NCBI RefSeq assembly: GCF_000208745.1
Contig: NC_030855.1
Location: forward strand, 23,206,030-23,270,029
Reading direction: 5' to 3'
Length of the DNA stretch: 64,000 nt
DNA from: Theobroma cacao
Lineage: Eukaryota; Streptophyta; Magnoliopsida; Malvales; Malvaceae
The stretch's first letter is position 1; the number at the start of each line of letters is the position of its first letter. This document shows positions 51,901-63,896 of this stretch, in pieces. The position numbers were made by a program, and so were the translations under genes. The notes below the pieces were generated by a model that made no database searches, had not been told where the DNA came from, and saw only the letters and a program-made list of their open reading frames with translations.

Positions 51901-52458
51901 AAGTCATCCATAGTGGAAACTTGACTCAATGCTTGGTATAACGTCAAGTCTTTAGTTCAATGAGACAAAGTACACTATCTATATGTGGTTGCTAGCACTA
52001 TAATATGATATATTATTTTCAATCCCAAGTAAAATGCTAGGTACCTGTAATGGTAAGGAAAGGATGAGTTATGTACTCTTAATAGACCCATAACATAAAT
52101 TTTTGAAATGCTTTAATTATGAGGGCATTCTTGATGGGATGTACCTATGTGAGTGTGAAGTATGACCGCTTCTAGGATCTCAAGTGCTTGGTTCTAACAG
52201 TACTTATGAAAAGAGGATGCAGATGCATGGTTATAAAAGTGTTGTTGAATATTGTGCTTTATTAGTGTTGAAGTAATTGTATGAGATGTGTTTGGTTAAT
52301 CAAATGGAATAACTGGTTCAAAGCATAGTTTACCATGCAATTTTGGTTAACTTTCACATGTTTTCACTGAATGAAGGTTTAATCGGAAGACACTTTCATT
52401 TACGCCATTAATTTTCAAATTATCGAAAATTTGGATTACTTTGAAAATGGTGGGAGAT

Positions 52459-52995
52459 TGTTGGACATTTTCAAATAAATATGGAATGCAATCCCATGTT
52501 ACAATCAAAGGAAAAGTCATGTCTATTGGAAATTAAAAAATAAAGGATGGGTCATGTTTGTTGAAAATAAGAAAATAAAGGAATTTGTTGGAAAAGACCA
52601 ATATTTGTAACTGATTGAAATAGACATAACTGTATCTGTTGAGAATAGTCACCTAAGCCTATAAAAAAACTTTTCTTTGAACAACAGAACACACAATGGA
52701 AAACAACAAAAAAACGATATTTCCTTCTTCTCCATACTCTCCAAAGTTATTTTCTATATTGTTTTGTTGCAGAAAATTTTTATAAAAGTTTGATAATTTT
52801 GTTATACTTTGATTCAGTAGATTGATTTCATCAATGTAAAACGTCATCAATCACCAAGCTTCATTATATCTTCGAGGTTTATATGTCAGTAATTCTTTTG
52901 CACACTACAAACAAAGACAAAAAAACCTTTAATAATAGTAGTATCGGAACACGTCTGGAAGTTATTTTTTAATTTTTCAATTTCGAGTTCTAACA
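52459..52995 (+). repeat. 3' LTR of copia element
   Basis: Starts TGTTGGAC directly after the purine tract and ends TCTAACA, giving the TG...CA ends of an LTR. Aligns with 49088-49630. Confidence 0.88.
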
Positions 52996-53711
52996 ATTGA
53001 CAAGTTAATCGAGGAGTTAAATACTTATTTGTTAGACGAAGAAACATTAGAATCTTAATTAGAGAGTTCATTTAATATATTCCAGGGTAATCAATCCCCT
53101 TGTTCAGAAATCTCTGCCTGACTTATACGTAGCCCCCCGTTTGATGCTGCTGATCAATGACTGGATAGAGAAAGCCAGACCTGAACCGTTAAATGAGAGT
53201 GAGACATACCTAAATCACTCATTCTTAGCCTTGTATTCCCCTTTTTGGATAGTTAAGTTAGGCCGGGACCTTTTCGTTTTTTACTTCCCTCATCTGCCTG
53301 TCCATACTATGTGGCTGATATATTTCAATGTGATTATTAACTTGAACAGTTCCGCATGGAAACAAAAGAACTGACTAATTTGTGAGTATCAATGAGCTGT
53401 CCATTCAACTAGGATCGATATCAACAAAGTTTAGGAGACTTCATTTTCGGATTCTTTCCATACTCCAATCACCTTTGTAATTTCCTCTTCATAAATGCAC
53501 GCTGAGCATATTTCTCCAGTCAGGACTTCTGATTAGACCCAGCAAAATCTTTTTTCTCTCGAGGCCTTTGTTGTTGGCTTATAGGAAAGGAAAAAGACAA
53601 AGCATTTTTTGGCCTTAATCTACGTCCAATGCTTTGGACAAACTGTACATTTTGTCTTTATTGGATATTCTTAAATAGCTATAAAACAAACTTAAAACTA
53701 TTTTCTTACGA

Positions 53712-54975
53712 GGAAATTGTGAAGAATGATCTTTCTTAATAAAGATATTTTAACAATAATCATCAAAATAAATTTAATTATTTTTAACCATATTTAGTCA
53801 TAACTTAATAAAAATATTCTTTAAACTATTTCAAATAAATTAAACCATTCATCACAATTTCTCTCTATTTGTGCTTCGGATTTCTCGCTCTCACCATCCC
53901 ACTCTCTCAAATTTTATCGAATTCTCTCTTTGGCGTTTGTCTGCTATGTTTTCGATTTCTCTCTTTCTTGTTTTCAAATTTCTCTTTCTTGCGCTTTCAA
54001 GACACCAAGTAATGGTTTTGACATGCTTGGGTGGGTAGCTATTTGGAAAGTTAGATTTTTAAGTATTTTGGATAAAACTAAAACGGTAGAAATAATCAAA
54101 GATGTATAAAATAGCTTTTAATTGAATCAATTCGGGACTTACACACCAATAAACTCAAAATTTTGAAATTTATAAACCTAAGTTTTCAAAAGAATTTTTT
54201 TTTTATTTTTAATCAAAGTAGGTGTTTTAGATAAAAAAAAATTTATATTTTGATTTATGAAAACATGTTAGAAACACTATAATCAGTGCCAAATTGTCAA
54301 AAAAATAAAAAAAAAATGAAAAGAGTTGAAAAGATTTGAAGTTTTGGTTCATAAGTAACAACAAAATTTTAAGCATTAAAGTGTAACAAAATGTTTTTGA
54401 ATATGTCATGTAACAACAATATTTTTTAACATGACGTGTAACAACAATATTTTTTTTTCAATATAGCATGTAACAACCTTTTTTAATTATGACGTGTAAC
54501 ATGTTTTTTTACTTGGCGTGTAACAATAATATTTTTTTTTCAACATAGCGTGTAACAATCTAATCATGGAGTGTAACAACAATATTTTTTTTCAACATGG
54601 CGTGTAACAACTAAACCATGACTTGTCACATGTTTTTGTACATGACGTGTAACAACCTAATCATGGCGTGTAACAACCTAACCATAGTTTGTTACATATT
54701 TTTGTACATGGCGTATAACAACCTAACCATGACTTATCACATATTTTTGTACATGACGTGTAACAACCTAATCATGGTGTGTAACAACCTAACAATGACT
54801 TGTCACATATTTTTATACATAACGTATAACAACCTAACCATGGCGTGCAATATCATAACGTGTAATTTTATTAAAGATAATTTTATCCAACTTGACTAAA
54901 AATAGTTAAAATTATAAAGAGGGTTATTTTTAAAAATATCTTATCTTTAAGAGTTATTTTTTAAAATGTCCCTTT
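53712..54975 (+). repeat. Non-coding dispersed repeat, copy A, with internal tandem array
   Basis: Aligns collinearly with 58562-59682. Shared landmarks are CATCACAATTTCTCTC, GGTTTTGA(C/T)(A/G)TGCTTGGG, TTTTGGATAAAACTAAAA and AATCAGTGCCAAAT, followed by an array of CATG(A/G)CGTGTAACAA-type units. The two ends are loosely inverted relative to each other (AATGATCTTTCTTAATAAAG against the complement of the 3' end), as in a Mutator-like or other TIR element. No transposase. Boundaries approximate. Confidence 0.7.
54400..54870 (+). repeat. Tandem array of GTGTAACAA units
   Basis: About twenty short units of the form CATG(A/G)CGTGTAACAA with spacers. From 54616 they settle into a higher-order repeat containing TTGTCACATATTTTTGTACA. 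The array happens to stay open in one frame (54618-54899), giving a repetitive peptide with recurring FLYMTCNNL; this is not regarded as a gene. Confidence 0.8.
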
Positions 54976-57206
54976 TCTTGTCCTTATATCGTGTTCAACT
55001 GTTTGTCCCTTTTTGTTCTAAATTTTTAGCCACAGAGGTCTGGGCGCAGCTGTAAGCCTGTAAACATAGCAAAAGTTGGAATCCACTTTCTAGCGAAACA
55101 TCATCCTATAAACTTTTATTCAAGGATCTTTTTCCATTAAAATATGTAGTCCTATAGGAGTTACTGCAGTCAATATAGTTGTTCAGCAGAACTTCCTGGG
55201 TTTTAGCAATGAAGATTTGCAATGGGAGTCAATATTAGGTAGCTAGCTAGTAGTTAATTCAAAAGCATTGACGAATCACGAATAGTCTTTGATTCGCTGG
55301 GACCAAGGGATTTAGGTTCAATTGCTTGTAATTCTTTTTTATGAAGAAATTATATTCCTTCTTTTCTCTAGAAGTGAAAGTCACGAATTGAAGGGCTGGT
55401 TTTTTCTTGGATCCTTGTTGAATCAGATTTCCAGGTTGAGCTAAGCCACCGCCTTGCCCTGCCCTGACGATGATGTATTAGTGGTTTGAAACTTATCATT
55501 CTCAAAGAAAAAAGATTGGACTGCGGCACCAACAAAAAGTTCCACTCGAGGTCAAGCTGGATATGATTCCATAAGGTCCCTTATCTTATCCATTGTCTTA
55601 AAGCACCAATTCCAGTTAACTGTATTAGCTGGTCTTTACTTTAAAAATGGTGTTATGAGTTTAATCGAATCACATTTTGTAAACTTGAACCTGATCATGA
55701 AAGAGACAAATCTATTCCAAATTTCTTATTCTTTAGTCATTTGGAGACGCTATAGTTATATAGCATTCTCTTTCCGCCCCATAATCCACAGAGACAGACA
55801 AACATAGAATAAACCTTCATGGTTCTTCGCTCTTATTTTAGTTGTATAACAACAATATCTGATAAACATCGCCTTAATTTCGGCAGCAAGGTTAAATGGT
55901 TGGGGTTGGGAGTTGGGACAAAACTTTTAGATTCAGTTCTTAGTGCTCCCGCCCCTCTTGTCATCGAAGGGAAATAAAAAAGAGTCAGAACTTTAATGTC
56001 CCTTCCAATCATATGTTAGATTGAACTAGGGATCTAATTGAGAGAAGGGAAATAAAAGCTCTGCCATCCTGGCAGATGCCTACATACTACTTGATGCAGA
56101 AAAACTATATTTTAAACTGTTTACTGCTAAAAAGTGCCAAAAGAGAGTTTTGCTTTATTGCTAGAGCAAATATAGTTGGATTTTCGATTTCTTTAACTTG
56201 CAAAGTGGCTTAGTTGTGTCATAAAGGTACTTCAAGCATGAATTATATCTTATTTTCTAAATGGAAAAAGTGCTGCTTTGACAAAGAAGGGAAGAAGGAA
56301 GAGAGACTTCTTCCTTTTTTTTTTTTCTTTTCTTTTTCATGCTTTAGATAAACAGCGACCCCTTATATCAGTAGATTCTTATGTTTCATTTACTTCTCCA
56401 GTCTCCACCCATTAGACAGATGTCAGCTTCAGAGGTGCTGACAGTAGGATTTAACGAGCCTTATACTTTGCAATTCATTCCATGATCGACAGGTTCTCAA
56501 CAATGTATGATAAAGGTTATTAGTACATATTTTCTGACTTGAAGTAGAAAATGAAGAAATAACTGCACGATTGTCACTTGAGCGGAATAGCTAATTCTCA
56601 TGTGGTGAGGTATCAGTGCTTCATTCTATAATATCACTCTGAAGATTTGAGCACCGAAGGAGAATCCAACCTACAGGAGAGTAGGATATTATAGTCTTGT
56701 TTATCTTATCCATGGATCATGGTCACTTCAAAATTCTAATTGAGACATTGAGCACCAATCAACAGTGGTCATCGGTCATTTATGTTAGTTTTGGTGGTGT
56801 TTTCTAGTTTACTTTTTACGAGCTAACTTACGATCTTCTTATCCACTTTGAGCCTTATGATCAAAGGAATACCATTTTATACATATATGTACGGAAGCTA
56901 ATAAACAAAAACAAGTTAAAAGAGGTCGTTTCCATCCACTATCTTCAAGAGGGCCCCTGAAAATAAGAATAACAATAAAAAAAATTTAGATTAAATTATA
57001 CAATTATTCTACGTACTCTACATAAAGGTAAATTTAATCTTTATATAATATCTTGTACAAATTGAATCCTTCTATTTTTGTGAATTGTAAATATTAGTTC
57101 AATCAATAAGAGCATCAATTCCTCCATTAACTTTGTTGATGTGGATATTGACTGCGATAATATGAAAACTCAAGTTGACGCGATGTTTTTTAAAAATTTT
57201 AAAATT
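54976..57206. other. Intergenic tract between repeats
   Basis: No open frame above background, no repeat or RNA recognised. Confidence 0.5.
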
Positions 57207-57470
57207 ATGTAATGTGGAACTTTTTTAATGGTGTGATTTAATTTTTGAAATTGGACGCCCAACATGTCATAATGAAATATATTATATTTTTATTTTAGAA
57301 TAAAATTAGTAAAAATTTCCAAAAGCAAATTTGAAAATTAAAAAATGTAATGTGGAACTTTTTTAATGGTGTGATTTAATTTTTGAAATTGGTACGCCCA
57401 ACATGTCATAATGGAATATATTATATTTTTATTTTAGAATAAAATTCATAAAAATTCTCAAAAGCAAAAC
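57207..57470 (+). repeat. Tandem duplication of a 138-base unit
   Basis: The unit beginning ATGTAATGTGGAACTTTTTT at 57207 recurs at 57345. The copies differ at only a handful of positions over about 125 aligned bases, so the duplication is recent. AT-rich and non-coding. Confidence 0.85.
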
Positions 57471-58561
57471 AACTATGAACTTAATGTATATTAATATATT
57501 AATGAAATCTTTTCTTACAACTAAACATTTTGTAATAACCCAAGTTCAACTTTTTGAGTTTAAACTAGATGGTTCTTAAAAGTTCAAGTTGTTAGCAATG
57601 ATAGACTTAAATTATTATAAAAGTCTTAATAATTATATTCACATTTGATGTAGGATTTAGGATATCACACTTGAGAATTTTCAGCTTGTTAAGTTCTACC
57701 AAAAGATCGGGTTCAAGGCAGTGTATCAACCTGGTAATCGTGGGTGAAAAAGGCCTAAAAAATCATGGGATTGTGTTGAAAAAGGCCTTGAGAGCATAAT
57801 GGGATTGTGTTGTTATTATTTGTTTGTTTCTCATTTCCCTATATACTCTAACAATGCCTTTCACTAATCATATAAAACAATTACCGACCATAGAAGAACC
57901 ATACAGATATAGGTGAACTAATTTTGTCAGCGAGAGAGAAACCTATGGTCTGATCGAATCAAAGAGTCAAAGCACCTCCAATATGCAATCTTTTCTTTTC
58001 ATTGAACTTCTTTCTTCCGGGGTGCATGTATATCGCAACATGCGAATCATGTGTTTACGCGGCAGGAAATGGTGGAAGGTGCCCTTGAATGGGAGGAGCT
58101 CCCAGCTCCATTTGAAATTCCTCATTCTCCAATTGGCTTGAAAGAGTGACATTGTATTTGGATTCTTCTAAGGCATTCCTAACCGCACTCAGTACAATTA
58201 TTTTTGCAGTTTTTCAAGAAACTTACATGCTTCTGTTGTCTGTATTAGAAATTCTTTATGGTCGTCCAAAACCCTTTTCTATCAGCTTTTTAATGTCCTG
58301 TTAGGACGGATCCACTGAGCAATGTGGTGGGCCGGCAATGTGCTGTCCCGCTCCCTCATAGATAATGAGTACTTCATATATGCTCATCTCTAGAAGATTG
58401 AGGTAAAACTTGATAGCTGGACTTGGTTGTGGGATTCTGCAGAAAACGATAATCCTCCTTGAAACAAGTCAACTTTTCAAGTTTTCTTTTGATTTTATAT
58501 GGAAGTAGATGCCCAATAATCCCAAATCTGATTGGGCTATTAGAAACCATATTAAATTATT
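57471..58561. other. Intergenic tract
   Basis: A 61-codon minus-strand open frame at 57967-58152 lies in a less AT-rich stretch but shows no recognisable domain. Possibly a lone exon or transposon debris. Confidence 0.4.
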
Positions 58562-59682
58562 AATTTTATTAGAAAAAATTGTAAAAAATATCATCTTCAT
58601 AACTTGATTTCCAAAAATAAACATTAAAATAAAATTAACTAAATTTAACCATATTTAATCATGAGTTGATAAAAATATTTTTGAAATCATTTTAAATAAA
58701 TTAAACTATTCATCACAATTTCTCTCCATTTCCATCTCTGTTTCTGATTTCTTTCTCTTACCATCTAACTCTCTCTAATTTTATCGATTTCTTTCTTCAA
58801 CATTTGTTTGCTGTGCTCCTAATTTTTCTTTCTTGTCTTTCAAGACGCCGAGAAATGGTTTTGATGTGCTTGGGGTGGGTGACTATTTGAAAATTTTAAT
58901 TTTTAAGTGTTTTGGATAAAACTAAAATGATAGAAATGATCACATATGTTTAAAATAGCTTTTAATTAAGTCAATTTGGGGCCTATGCACTAATAAACTC
59001 AAAAATTTGAAATTTATAAACTTGAGGTTTCAAAAGAAATTTTTTTTAGTTGAAATTGGTGTTTTAGATAAGGAAAATTATATTTTGATTTATGAAAATA
59101 TGTTAAAAACATTTTAATCAGTGCCAAATCGTAAAAAAAAAATGAAAAGAGTTGAAAGAATTTGAAATTTTAGTTCGTAAGTAACAACAACATTTTATGC
59201 ATTAAAGTGTAACAACATTTTTTAAATATAGCGTGTAACAATAATATTTTTTTAACATGACATGTAATAACAATATTTTTTTCAATATAGTATGAAACAT
59301 ATTTTTGTACATGACGTATAATAATAATATTTTTTTTTTCAATATGACGTGTAACAATTTTTTTTAACCATAGCTTGTAATATGTTTTTATACATGATAT
59401 GTAACAATAATATTTTTTTCAATATGGCGTGTGACATCATATGCACTGCATATAACATCATGTGCACTTGATATAAAGAGATTTAATACATGACGTGTAA
59501 TATATTTTTATACATGACGTATAACATCATGTGCATGGCATGTAATATCATGTACACTTGAAATAAAAAGGTTTCATTAAAAGTAATTTTACCCAACTTG
59601 ATTAAAAATAATTAAATTTATAAAAAATATTATTTTTTAAAACATCTTTATCTTTAAAGATTATTTTTTAAAATGCCTCATT
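58562..59682 (+). repeat. Non-coding dispersed repeat, copy B
   Basis: Second copy of the repeat at 53712-54975, same orientation, with the same order of landmarks and a shorter, more decayed GTGTAACAA array (about 59180-59560). Estimated by eye at roughly three quarters identity. No coding capacity. Confidence 0.7.
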
Positions 59683-62600
59683 ATATTGGGAATTCAAGGG
59701 AAGCTGAAATCAAGCGAGCTTTATCTGCGAGACAGAAGCTGTAACCAACAGGGACGGTGTACTTGGATTCGGATCAATCTCCAGCCAAACTAAAGTTATG
59801 ACTTATGAATAAAATTGGTTTGAACTTCAACTTTGAACCTGGAACTCGGATGGATACTAGACATGTGTGCAAAGTTCTTTTGTGTTCCTAAATACTAATT
59901 GCTATTGGACATTGGCATTAGAAATGAGGGAATGCTAGCTTTTTTTTTTCCTTTATTTCTTTTCATGTCCAACTTTCTTTTCACCTTTTTCTATTGATTT
60001 CGCCGTGCCTTTGACATTTATATTTTTTTAAAGCATACGCTGTATTGTGTCACGAAATTCTATATCGAATACTAATAAAGAATTTTAAATTTATAAAAAT
60101 AAACATCCTATATCCTATCAAATTACTTTTTTAAATGAAAATATAATAAAATGATATCATAATAAATTTAAACTCAATTTCAATATCGCATCAAACACTT
60201 CAAGAAGTGAAATAGATAAAGTGACTCGATCTGTAATGAAAGTATTGTAAATTCATATGAAAGGGAATATTATAGATCTTATATCGAATACGTAAGAAAA
60301 AAATTTTAGATTTATAAGTATAAGCACTACACATCTTATAAAATTAATTTATTAAAAAAATAATAATCTTATGACATTTGTATTTCATTGTGATTATATA
60401 TATATATATATATGTATTAAAGTGATTTTTTTTGTGTCTACGTGGAAAAAGTGTAAATATAATGATTGATAAATTTTATTTAGGTCCATTACAGACGGGC
60501 CGAGATCAACGCCCCCTTCTTTCTGCTCTTATCTCCATCTCTCATCCTCTTCCTACCAATCCTCTCTCAGCCTAATTTCCTCTCCTTCTTTCCCTCTTCT
60601 CTATTCCTTCTTAATTTCTCATTCTGCATTTTTTTGTTTTTAGACGAAAGTACCCTTGACAAATGACGAAATTCTTCCCTTATTTTCTTGGACAACTTAT
60701 GAACAGCCTTGTAGCTCACTTTATATTATTGATAGATGAGGAATTTGGACTTTGTATGTATATTTTTTTTTTATCAACTTGGGTTTTAAAACATGAGGGA
60801 CCTAAATTTAGTACGGACCAGGACCACTGAACCTCAAATTCCAGTTCACGATCCCTTAAAAAGGGGACTGACCTCATTCTATACCAACTTGTTCTTCCTT
60901 CTAAGCACATGCTGGGGGAATTGAAGGCTTCTTAGAGCTTTAAACTTTGTCTGCATAAGATCATGACTTGGACACAAATCTAACACTTTCTGTTCACTTG
61001 TAGTATTTTTTTTTGTCGTATCAATTCATCATATGATTGGACCTTTTAAGAATCTCTTGAAAATGTGTGGAATAAATTTTTGTAATTTTATTTTGTAAAA
61101 TTATATATATTTACGAATAAAAATTACTATAATTATAATTAAATTCTCAACATGTGTTGACTAATTGGTCTTATATATGTTTATCATCCATACTTGAAGC
61201 ACCATCAACGTATGAATAAGTAGGCTTACAGAGTGATTAAAATGGGAATTCAACACCATATATAGTGCTTAAATTAATAGTCATAACCCATTGATCTTCA
61301 CTTCATAAGCAGATTGGCAAAATTAATATAGACTTTGATTATCAACGGTTCTTATCTGTAGACATATTGGAAAGTACTTCACCAAGTTGACTAGGAGAAG
61401 AACAAAAACAAAAATTAACTAAATGTTGATGACATGATAGTGGACTTGGGTCGGTTTTGATACCATTTGATAACATTAATTATGCGCCTATATGTGTTTA
61501 GATAAACATTATTAGTTTTAAGGCATTAGTTTAAATTACTTTTAGCATCATTTTGAGGAATGTGGACTGTCTAATCACAATCGTGGGACTCTGAATTTTG
61601 ATTTAAAAGTAAAGTCAAAGAGCAAAATATATAAGATTGTACTGTGCCAATCATATCTTGGATAAAATCCCCGTGTTTCAAGCGGCTAATTTACCCAACT
61701 CTATCTGGATTAATTATTAGTTCTCATTCTCCTATACATTCCCAGCAAGCAGCAGAAGGAATCCCACTTCCAGTGATTTATAGAAGAAGTTCTTTCCAAT
61801 AAATGTTGCTTTCATATCCTAAATTAGAAGTAGGTCATGATTTTTGAGATGACAGCACCTTTCTATCTAGATTTGGAAAAGCAGCAAAGGTCGAGCACTT
61901 TCAATGGCTCCTTTTTCTCCTTTTCTTCCCATCATCACCAAATTAATAGAAGGTAGAGTGGATAAAACTACTACTACATAAAGGCTTCGGCATTCAATGT
62001 TAAGATATGCTTCAAGCTCTCTCATTTCATTTCCACATTCAAGCTAGTATCATTCGTAAGCTGATTAAGTTATTCACTATTCAAATCCTTCCTCAGGCAT
62101 CTAGCCATCTATCTAGGTTGTATGAAGACAAAAGAACAACTTTTACAAGAATTGCTAAGTGAATGTTGCACTGTAAAGTCTACTCCAAGGCATAGACCTA
62201 ACAATTTTCTCGTTCTTTTTCGTGGTTTAATTTATTGGAAGATTTATTCGCGCAGACCTAACAATTTTCTTGTTCTTTTGTGCTTTAATTTGTTGGAAAA
62301 TTTTAAAAGTAAGCAAGATTAGTTGACTAATATTCAATGACAATCAATCGATCAATATTTAATGAAAATCGATTAATGTGAAACAAGTGTCAAAATTGAA
62401 GACTGTAAGCATGTTAAATTGATTAATATTCTCGACTAAAGTTAGATTTAAAAAGTTTACTTTTTAAATGAATTAATTGATTAATTTTGATAATTTTGTG
62501 CTTTTTAAAATGTATTTAATAATTGGATATATTAGTGCAAGACGCAAACAAATAAAGTTTAATTATATTTTAAAACTATTGAATTAAACTTGTTGCACAC

Positions 62601-63594
62601 CATAAATAGTGAGAGCAAAATAAATATGAAGGAGAGTACTGATACGTTGCAGCATGCTCGAAATTAATTCTATTGATTTTTTTTTACTTTCCGTACACAC
62701 ACATTTAACAACATAATTATTAGACAATTATTGTACCTGGAAATCATTTAAGTATCAAGTTGTATGCTGCACATGTTGGATTTATAATCTGACATGACCT
62801 AATCCTACCACAAGAGAATGAAACAATCATATCACTAGTAGGTATGCATATAAGAGAGAGTGGACCTGAATTGATATTGAGAAAATCTTTGGGAAACTAA
62901 ATTAATATATAAAGGACAGTTTTAAATTAAACAAAATTTCATTCTTTCTGTCCAGAAAACTTTTGCAATTTGATATCAGAACAATCAGCCAGGGGAGCGG
63001 AATTGAACCGGAAAGAGTGCTTAAAATAAGTGCAAAAAACCCAACATGAGCTCAGTGCTGTCATATTCAACCCCCTTTGTGCAAAAGTCATAAGCGTACG
63101 TATACATATTGGTGAAGGTGCAAGGGTATTACCAAACCAAAGAAGTTCACATTAGTCGGAGAGAATATCCCATGCTCTCAATTAAACAAATTTGTGTTAA
63201 GCATTCTATTTTTCTCAGAAAATGGAAATAAGAGGAACAGAGGAAGTCAGGAGTCCTGGTTAATCCTCCCTCATGAAAGTGAGAAGGCTACAAACAGAAG
63301 AGACTGCCAGGAATGGGAGTTCTTCTAAATTTTCATTGTCATATATATCACTGCAAATTCTTAATAACTGAAGCATTAGTTTTTGAAAAGGTAGAATCCG
63401 ATATAGGAATTCTATTCAACCAACATTGATCAGATACATTACAATAATTCGGCACTTATTCCATTTGACAGATTCTGCCAATAACCAGTTTCTGGTGACA
63501 AAATTTGATTTCTATCATCAGAGAATGCTAGCTACTTTGTGCCGTGAACGATATCCAGCTCTATGGAATATCTCTACTACTGATAATTAGCTGA
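59683..63594. other. Intergenic region downstream of CLE gene 3
   Basis: AT-rich, with a (TA)n run near 60397-60413, a pyrimidine-rich block at 60515-60640, and a 60-base tandem repeat at 62194-62310. No recognisable gene or RNA. Confidence 0.5.
62194..62310 (+). repeat. Two-copy 60-base tandem repeat
   Basis: AGACCTAACAATTTTCT(C/T)G starts at 62194 and again at 62254; the following TTCTTTT...TTTAATTT(A/G)TTGGAA segment also repeats. It lies inside a 66-codon open frame (62122-62322) and keeps that frame (60 = 20 codons), but no domain is evident. Confidence 0.75.
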
Positions 63595-63843
63595 TCAGTG
63601 ATGTTTCGGATCTGGTCCTCCAGGACTCAAACGTTTCGACGCATACAGGTTCTTCGTGTATTCATCTATGAGTGGTACGCTAAACTGATGCACTTTCCCT
63701 GAACTAGTCGTAATGGACAATGCTCCAAAAGAACTAGTTGTGGTCTTTCCCTCGACGTATGGATTGAGAACACGGCTTTCAGACCTTGGTACTGCGTGCA
63801 ATATAATCAGTATCAAGCATGCACAAAAACGCAAGCTAGCCAT
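63595..63843 (-). CDS. CLE signalling peptide precursor 3
   Basis: Intronless, 82 residues. The signal peptide (MASLRFCACLILIILHAVPRSES) is followed by a Ser/Thr-rich spacer and the C-terminal CLE dodecapeptide RLSPGGPDPKHH directly before the stop, preceded by Lys. This is the most canonical of the three CLE genes in the window, differing from the Arabidopsis CLE1/3/4 sequence class only at position 10 (Lys for Arg). Secreted ligand for leucine-rich receptor kinases; roles of this class include root and nutrient responses, but the specific role here is unknown. A TATA box lies upstream. Same strand as CLE genes 1 and 2. Confidence 0.94.
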   Translation of the reverse strand: MASLRFCACLILIILHAVPRSESRVLNPYVEGKTTTSSFGALSITTSSGKVHQFSVPLIDEYTKNLYASKRLSPGGPDPKHH

Positions 63844-63888
63844 ATGCGGTCTTTGTCTTGTGCAGGTCCAAGCTTGGAAGAGGTGGCG

Positions 63889-63896
63889 TATATATA
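63889..63896 (-). promoter_or_regulatory. TATA box of CLE gene 3
   Basis: TATATATA about 46 bases upstream of the ATG at 63843, implying a short 5' leader. Confidence 0.6.

Larger units (their letters stand above)
49088..52995 (+). mobile_element. Degenerate Ty1/copia LTR retrotransposon
   Basis: Two direct repeats of about 540 bases flank 2.8 kb. A purine tract GGTGGGAGAT ends directly before the 3' LTR start TGTTGG, and both LTRs end TTCTAACA. The interior keeps decayed reverse transcriptase and RNase H in copia order; gag, protease and integrase are not recognisable. No convincing primer-binding site follows the 5' LTR, and the interior is shorter than the usual 4-5 kb. Many stops and deletions mark it as dead. 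The LTRs have drifted considerably, so the insertion is not recent. Confidence 0.9.

Noticed and set aside
54400..54870. CRISPR-like appearance of regularly spaced GTGTAACAA units
   Set aside because: The window is plant nuclear DNA, units and spacers are both repetitive and variable in length, and the array sits inside a dispersed repeat.
57967..58152. 61-codon minus-strand frame considered as a lone exon
   Set aside because: No recognisable motif and no neighbouring exons with compatible splice sites.
62985..63030. tRNA-like GGTTCAATTCC segment (minus strand)
   Set aside because: The T-stem does not pair over five bases, and no matching acceptor stem or anticodon arm lies at the right distance.
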